The notes under the pieces: generated by a model
What the model was told of the DNA's origin: nothing
Database searches by the model: none
The model's input: only the letters and a program-made list of their open reading frames with translations
Part shown: positions 61,699 to 64,000 of the stretch, one piece after another
Layout of the letters: every line of letters begins with the position of its first letter
How positions within the stretch are numbered: position 1 is the stretch's first letter
Position numbers and translations under genes: made by a program
Assembly (NCBI RefSeq): GCF_002197685.1
Contig: NZ_NBBI01000004.1
Span: 332,687 to 396,686 of the forward strand
Source of the DNA: Sphingomonas dokdonensis
GTDB taxonomy: Bacteria > Pseudomonadota > Alphaproteobacteria > Sphingomonadales > Sphingomonadaceae
DNA: 64,000 bases
Reading direction: 5' to 3'

Positions 61699-62997
61699 CT
61701 GCTGACGGATGTTGCCTGTCGCAAGGCGAAAGCGGCCGAGAAACCGGCCAAGATCGCCGATTCACACGGGCTCTTCCTCTACGTGACGCCGGCGGGGCTC
61801 AAGTCCTGGCGCATGAAATATCGATACGGCGGCAAGGAGAAGCTGCTTACCTTCGGCAAATACCCCCAAATACCCCTTACCGAGGCACGACGGCTTCGCG
61901 ACGAAGCGCAGGCGATGCTTCGCGACGGGCGCGATCCGTCAATCGAGAAGAAGCAGCGCAAGGCGGAGCGCGCCACCCGGACCAGCAACACATTCGAGGA
62001 GTGGGCCGGCCGCTGGCATGCGAGCGCCAAGAAGCACTGGACGCCGCGATACGCGGACCAGGTGCTCGGTCGCCTCGAGCGAGACGCCTACCCCTCCATC
62101 GGCCAGGTGCCGATTGCCGATGTGACGGTGCCGATGGTGCTGGAGCTGCTGCAGCGGGTGGAAGCGCGCGGCGCGATCGAGGGTGCGCATCGCCTGCGCC
62201 AACATATGTCGGACATCTTCCTGTCGGCAATCGCGGCGGGTGTGGCGCAGACGGACCCGGCAACGGGCGTGAAGCGCGCGCTGCAACGCTTCACGCACAA
62301 CCGGCGCCCGGCAGCCCGGTCGATCGCAGAGGCGCGGCACGTGCTGCAGACTATCGAACAGCAAGAGGCGCACTGGTCGACGCTCCTCGCCTCGCGCCTC
62401 CTCGCGCTCACGGCAGCGCGGCCGGGCGTTGTGCGGCTCGCCGAGGAGAAGGAATTCGAGGATCTGGATGGCGCCAGCCCGATCTGACGCATACCGGCCG
62501 CGAAGATGAAGCTGACGTCCGAACGCAAGCGGGACGTCACGTTCGAGTTCGTTGTGCCGCTGAGCCCGGCAGCCGTGGCAGTGGTGCGAACGGCAACGCG
62601 GATCTCGGGAAATGGCGTGTTGTTCCCCGGCATGCGGACGCCCAAGACGCCGTTCAGCGACAGCACGATCAGCAAGCTGTACAGAACGGCCGGGTTCACC
62701 GGTGTTCATGTGCCGCACGGCTGGCGCTCGACGTTCTCGACCATCATGAACGAGATCGCCGCGATCGAGAACCGTGTCGGCGATCGCGACATTATCGATC
62801 TGATGCTCGCCCACCTGCCTGGCGACGTCGAATCGGTCTACAATCGCTACGCCTATCTCCCGCGCCGGCGCGAGCTGGCTCTCGAGTGGAGCGAGATGCT
62901 GATGGAGGGCGCGGCGCCGGTGGACGACCTGGTGCGCGAGCCTGCGCGGCGATCGTTCGGGGGTGCACCTCGTGAGCGGCGCCCCAAACGCCCGTGA
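61699..62997 (+). pseudogene. P4-type tyrosine integrase interrupted by one in-frame TGA
   Basis: The N-terminal DUF4102 arm-binding domain (DSHGLFLYVTPAGLKSWRMKY, LLTFGKYPQIPLTEAR), the core-binding domain (about residues 100-190) and the catalytic Arg region (LLALTAARPGVVRLAEEKEFED) are followed by TGA at 62485-62487. The next codons continue the same frame (R-I-P-A-A-K-M-K), with VPHGWRSTFSTIMNE (HxxR), LAHLPGDVESVYNRYAYLPRRREL (His and catalytic Tyr). Relatives have Trp at the stop position (WRIPAxxMK), so TGG has become TGA. The start is also unclear, since no good start codon lies before the conserved PLLTDVACRKAK. Confidence 0.85.
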
Positions 62998-63712
62998 CAT
63001 CCGCCGCCTTCTCAAGGGCGCGTCCGCACACCTGACCGGCCGAACGGAACGCGGTCCCGACCGCAAGGTCCGCCGCAACAGCTATGACGTCGACAGCCGC
63101 CAGGCGCAGGTATTCCGCCCGATCGGCGACGGCACCACCGCGGGCGCGCTCGGCTGGATCGACTGCCTGCTGAAGACCGTCACTGAATGGGATGACCTCG
63201 AACGCAGGAAAGGCGGGGTGAGGCCGATCGGCCTCCACGGCATTCGCGTCCTTGAGACGTTGCTCGGCCGCCGCGGCGTGATCCAGGTAGATTTCCGCAC
63301 CGGCAGACTGGAGCCTGCGATCGACACGATCGCCCGGGTAGCAGGCCTGTGCCGGACCACGGTGGTGCGCGCCCTCGCCCGCCTGAACGCGCTCAAGATC
63401 CTGCAATGGGTCCGGCGCACCCAGCGCACGCAGAACGCCGGCCAACCCGGGCCTCAGCGCGAGCAGGTCACCAACGCCTACTGGTTCGATCTCAGCGGTC
63501 TCCCGGCGCGTGTCCGCCAGCGCTTCCGCGACCTGTGGAATAGAAAGCGGGTCCGCCGTGAGGGCACCCTCCCACCTAACACACCCGAGACAACCGGCCC
63601 GTCTCCTGAGCTTGCCGCTATCCTCGGATCTATCGAGGCTGGCATCGCCGCAAAGGAACAGGGCGCGAGTCCACTAAGCGGCCAGTATCCCCGCTCAGAG
63701 ATCAAGGGATAA
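62963..63712 (+). CDS. HTH-domain protein of integrative elements
   Basis: The 249-residue protein begins at GTG 62963 (or 62972) inside the end of the integrase. A conserved middle, GLHGIRVLETLL followed by DFRTGRLEPAIDTIARVAGLCRTTVVRALARLNALKILQWVRR in outline, is a helix-turn-helix with a winged extension. The C-terminus is Pro/Ser-rich and probably disordered. I recall similar proteins next to integrases in sphingomonad and rhizobial elements, where they are described only as HTH proteins. A role in regulating or replicating the element is inference. Confidence 0.8.
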   Translation: MHLVSGAPNARDIRRLLKGASAHLTGRTERGPDRKVRRNSYDVDSRQAQVFRPIGDGTTAGALGWIDCLLKTVTEWDDLERRKGGVRPIGLHGIRVLETLLGRRGVIQVDFRTGRLEPAIDTIARVAGLCRTTVVRALARLNALKILQWVRRTQRTQNAGQPGPQREQVTNAYWFDLSGLPARVRQRFRDLWNRKRVRREGTLPPNTPETTGPSPELAAILGSIEAGIAAKEQGASPLSGQYPRSEIKG

Positions 63713-63715
63713 GGA

Positions 63716-63739
63716 ATTGCCTCGCATTGGCGAGGCAAT
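63716..63739. terminator. Perfect 10-bp hairpin after the HTH gene
   Basis: ATTGCCTCGC (63716-63725) and GCGAGGCAAT (63730-63739) enclose ATTG, four bases after the HTH stop. No T-run follows in either direction except the few bases within the arms. It may be a terminator or a protein-binding palindrome of the element. Confidence 0.5.
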
Positions 63740-64000
63740 GCTCCAGTAGGTTGCTCCCCCAAGGCCGATCTGGCCCACCCTACCCATCCGATAGCCAAGA
63801 CCCGGCTGTCGGAGCGTGGCGGCTTGCGCCGCCCCGGGGTATGCGAGGGGGAGGAGCACGAACCGTGCCGCGCCCTCGCAAGCGCCGCGTTCGCGGTGAT
63901 CTTTTTGCTCTAAAATTCGTCGCATTGCGCACGGACCCACTAGGCGGTGTCCGGCCCCCATCGGTCCTGACTCTCGACCCCCGCCCCCCTATCTAAGCCC
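63740..64000. other. Window end without a convincing gene
   Basis: No well-supported gene is seen here. One short plus-strand frame starts at GTG 63865 after a GGGGGAGGAG ribosome-like site and would give 43 basic residues (PRPRKRRVRGDLFALKF...) ending at 63996. I give it about one chance in five of being real. A long frame on the minus strand has no ribosome site. This stretch is probably part of the element's interior. Confidence 0.4.

Noticed and set aside
61671..62975. 434-codon second frame across the integrase, which could suggest a frameshifted gene
   Set aside because: It lacks integrase motifs. The true frame is continuous apart from one TGA, so the defect is a nonsense change and not a frameshift.
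63695..63961. 88-codon minus-strand frame at the window end
   Set aside because: No ribosome site or recognisable features, and it spans the palindrome.

Overview
The window is high-GC, densely coded alphaproteobacterial chromosome and fits a sphingomonad (Sphingomonas or a close relative). The reasons are a CckA-type hybrid kinase, a large TonB-dependent receptor, a WalW-type polysaccharide deacetylase, several secreted M13/M20/M28 peptidases, GTG and TTG starts, and frequent ATGA or TGATG gene overlaps. The species cannot be fixed from sequence alone. Nearly everything up to about 61.4 kb looks like ordinary core or lineage-specific chromosome. From tRNA-Asn (61482) onward the window enters the left end of an integrated element.

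Layout. 0-8 kb is an uptake and catabolism block: the start of an M20 peptidase, a TonB receptor and a secreted esterase on the minus strand, a divergent IclR regulator, and an Old Yellow Enzyme-type reductase. 8-16 kb is mixed metabolism: acyltransferase, a GH12-like membrane-anchored protein, a bile-acid-symporter-family carrier, a thioesterase, an amino-acid permease, an SDR and N-carbamoylputrescine amidase. 15.7-26 kb is a minus-strand housekeeping run: an RlmD-like RNA methyltransferase, NAD(P)HX repair (nnr), a lipoprotein, a lone receiver, cckA, an M13 peptidase, DUF2062, smpB and dapA. 26-35 kb holds a lytic transglycosylase, greB, a small disordered protein, a NYN/OST-HTH protein, two M28 peptidases flanking ettA, and a small repetitive lipoprotein.

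35-39.9 kb has two tRNAs and a compact phosphorelay: a receiver, a CHASE3 hybrid kinase, a LuxR-type regulator and an Hpt protein with a degenerate receiver-like N-terminus. It abuts the most unusual locus, 39.9-47.1 kb. This is a four-gene minus-strand operon encoding three small secreted DUF11-type beta-sandwich proteins and one 1658-residue protein that combines DUF11/Cna-B-like domains with a probable outer-membrane beta-barrel. GC-rich hairpins sit at two of its gene junctions. It looks like a surface-assembly system without an obvious characterised counterpart and is my best candidate for an undescribed system.

47.4-61.4 kb holds walW with an overlapping sensor kinase whose ATP-binding motifs are eroded, an Lrp regulator, a TPR exported protein, an SDR, a GNAT, gyrA, several small DUF genes, an EAL protein with a dead GGDEF domain, moaA and nadK. 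61.5-64 kb has tRNA-Asn followed by a tyrosine integrase broken by one in-frame TGA, an overlapping HTH/replication-like gene, and a perfect hairpin. The right end of that element lies outside the window.
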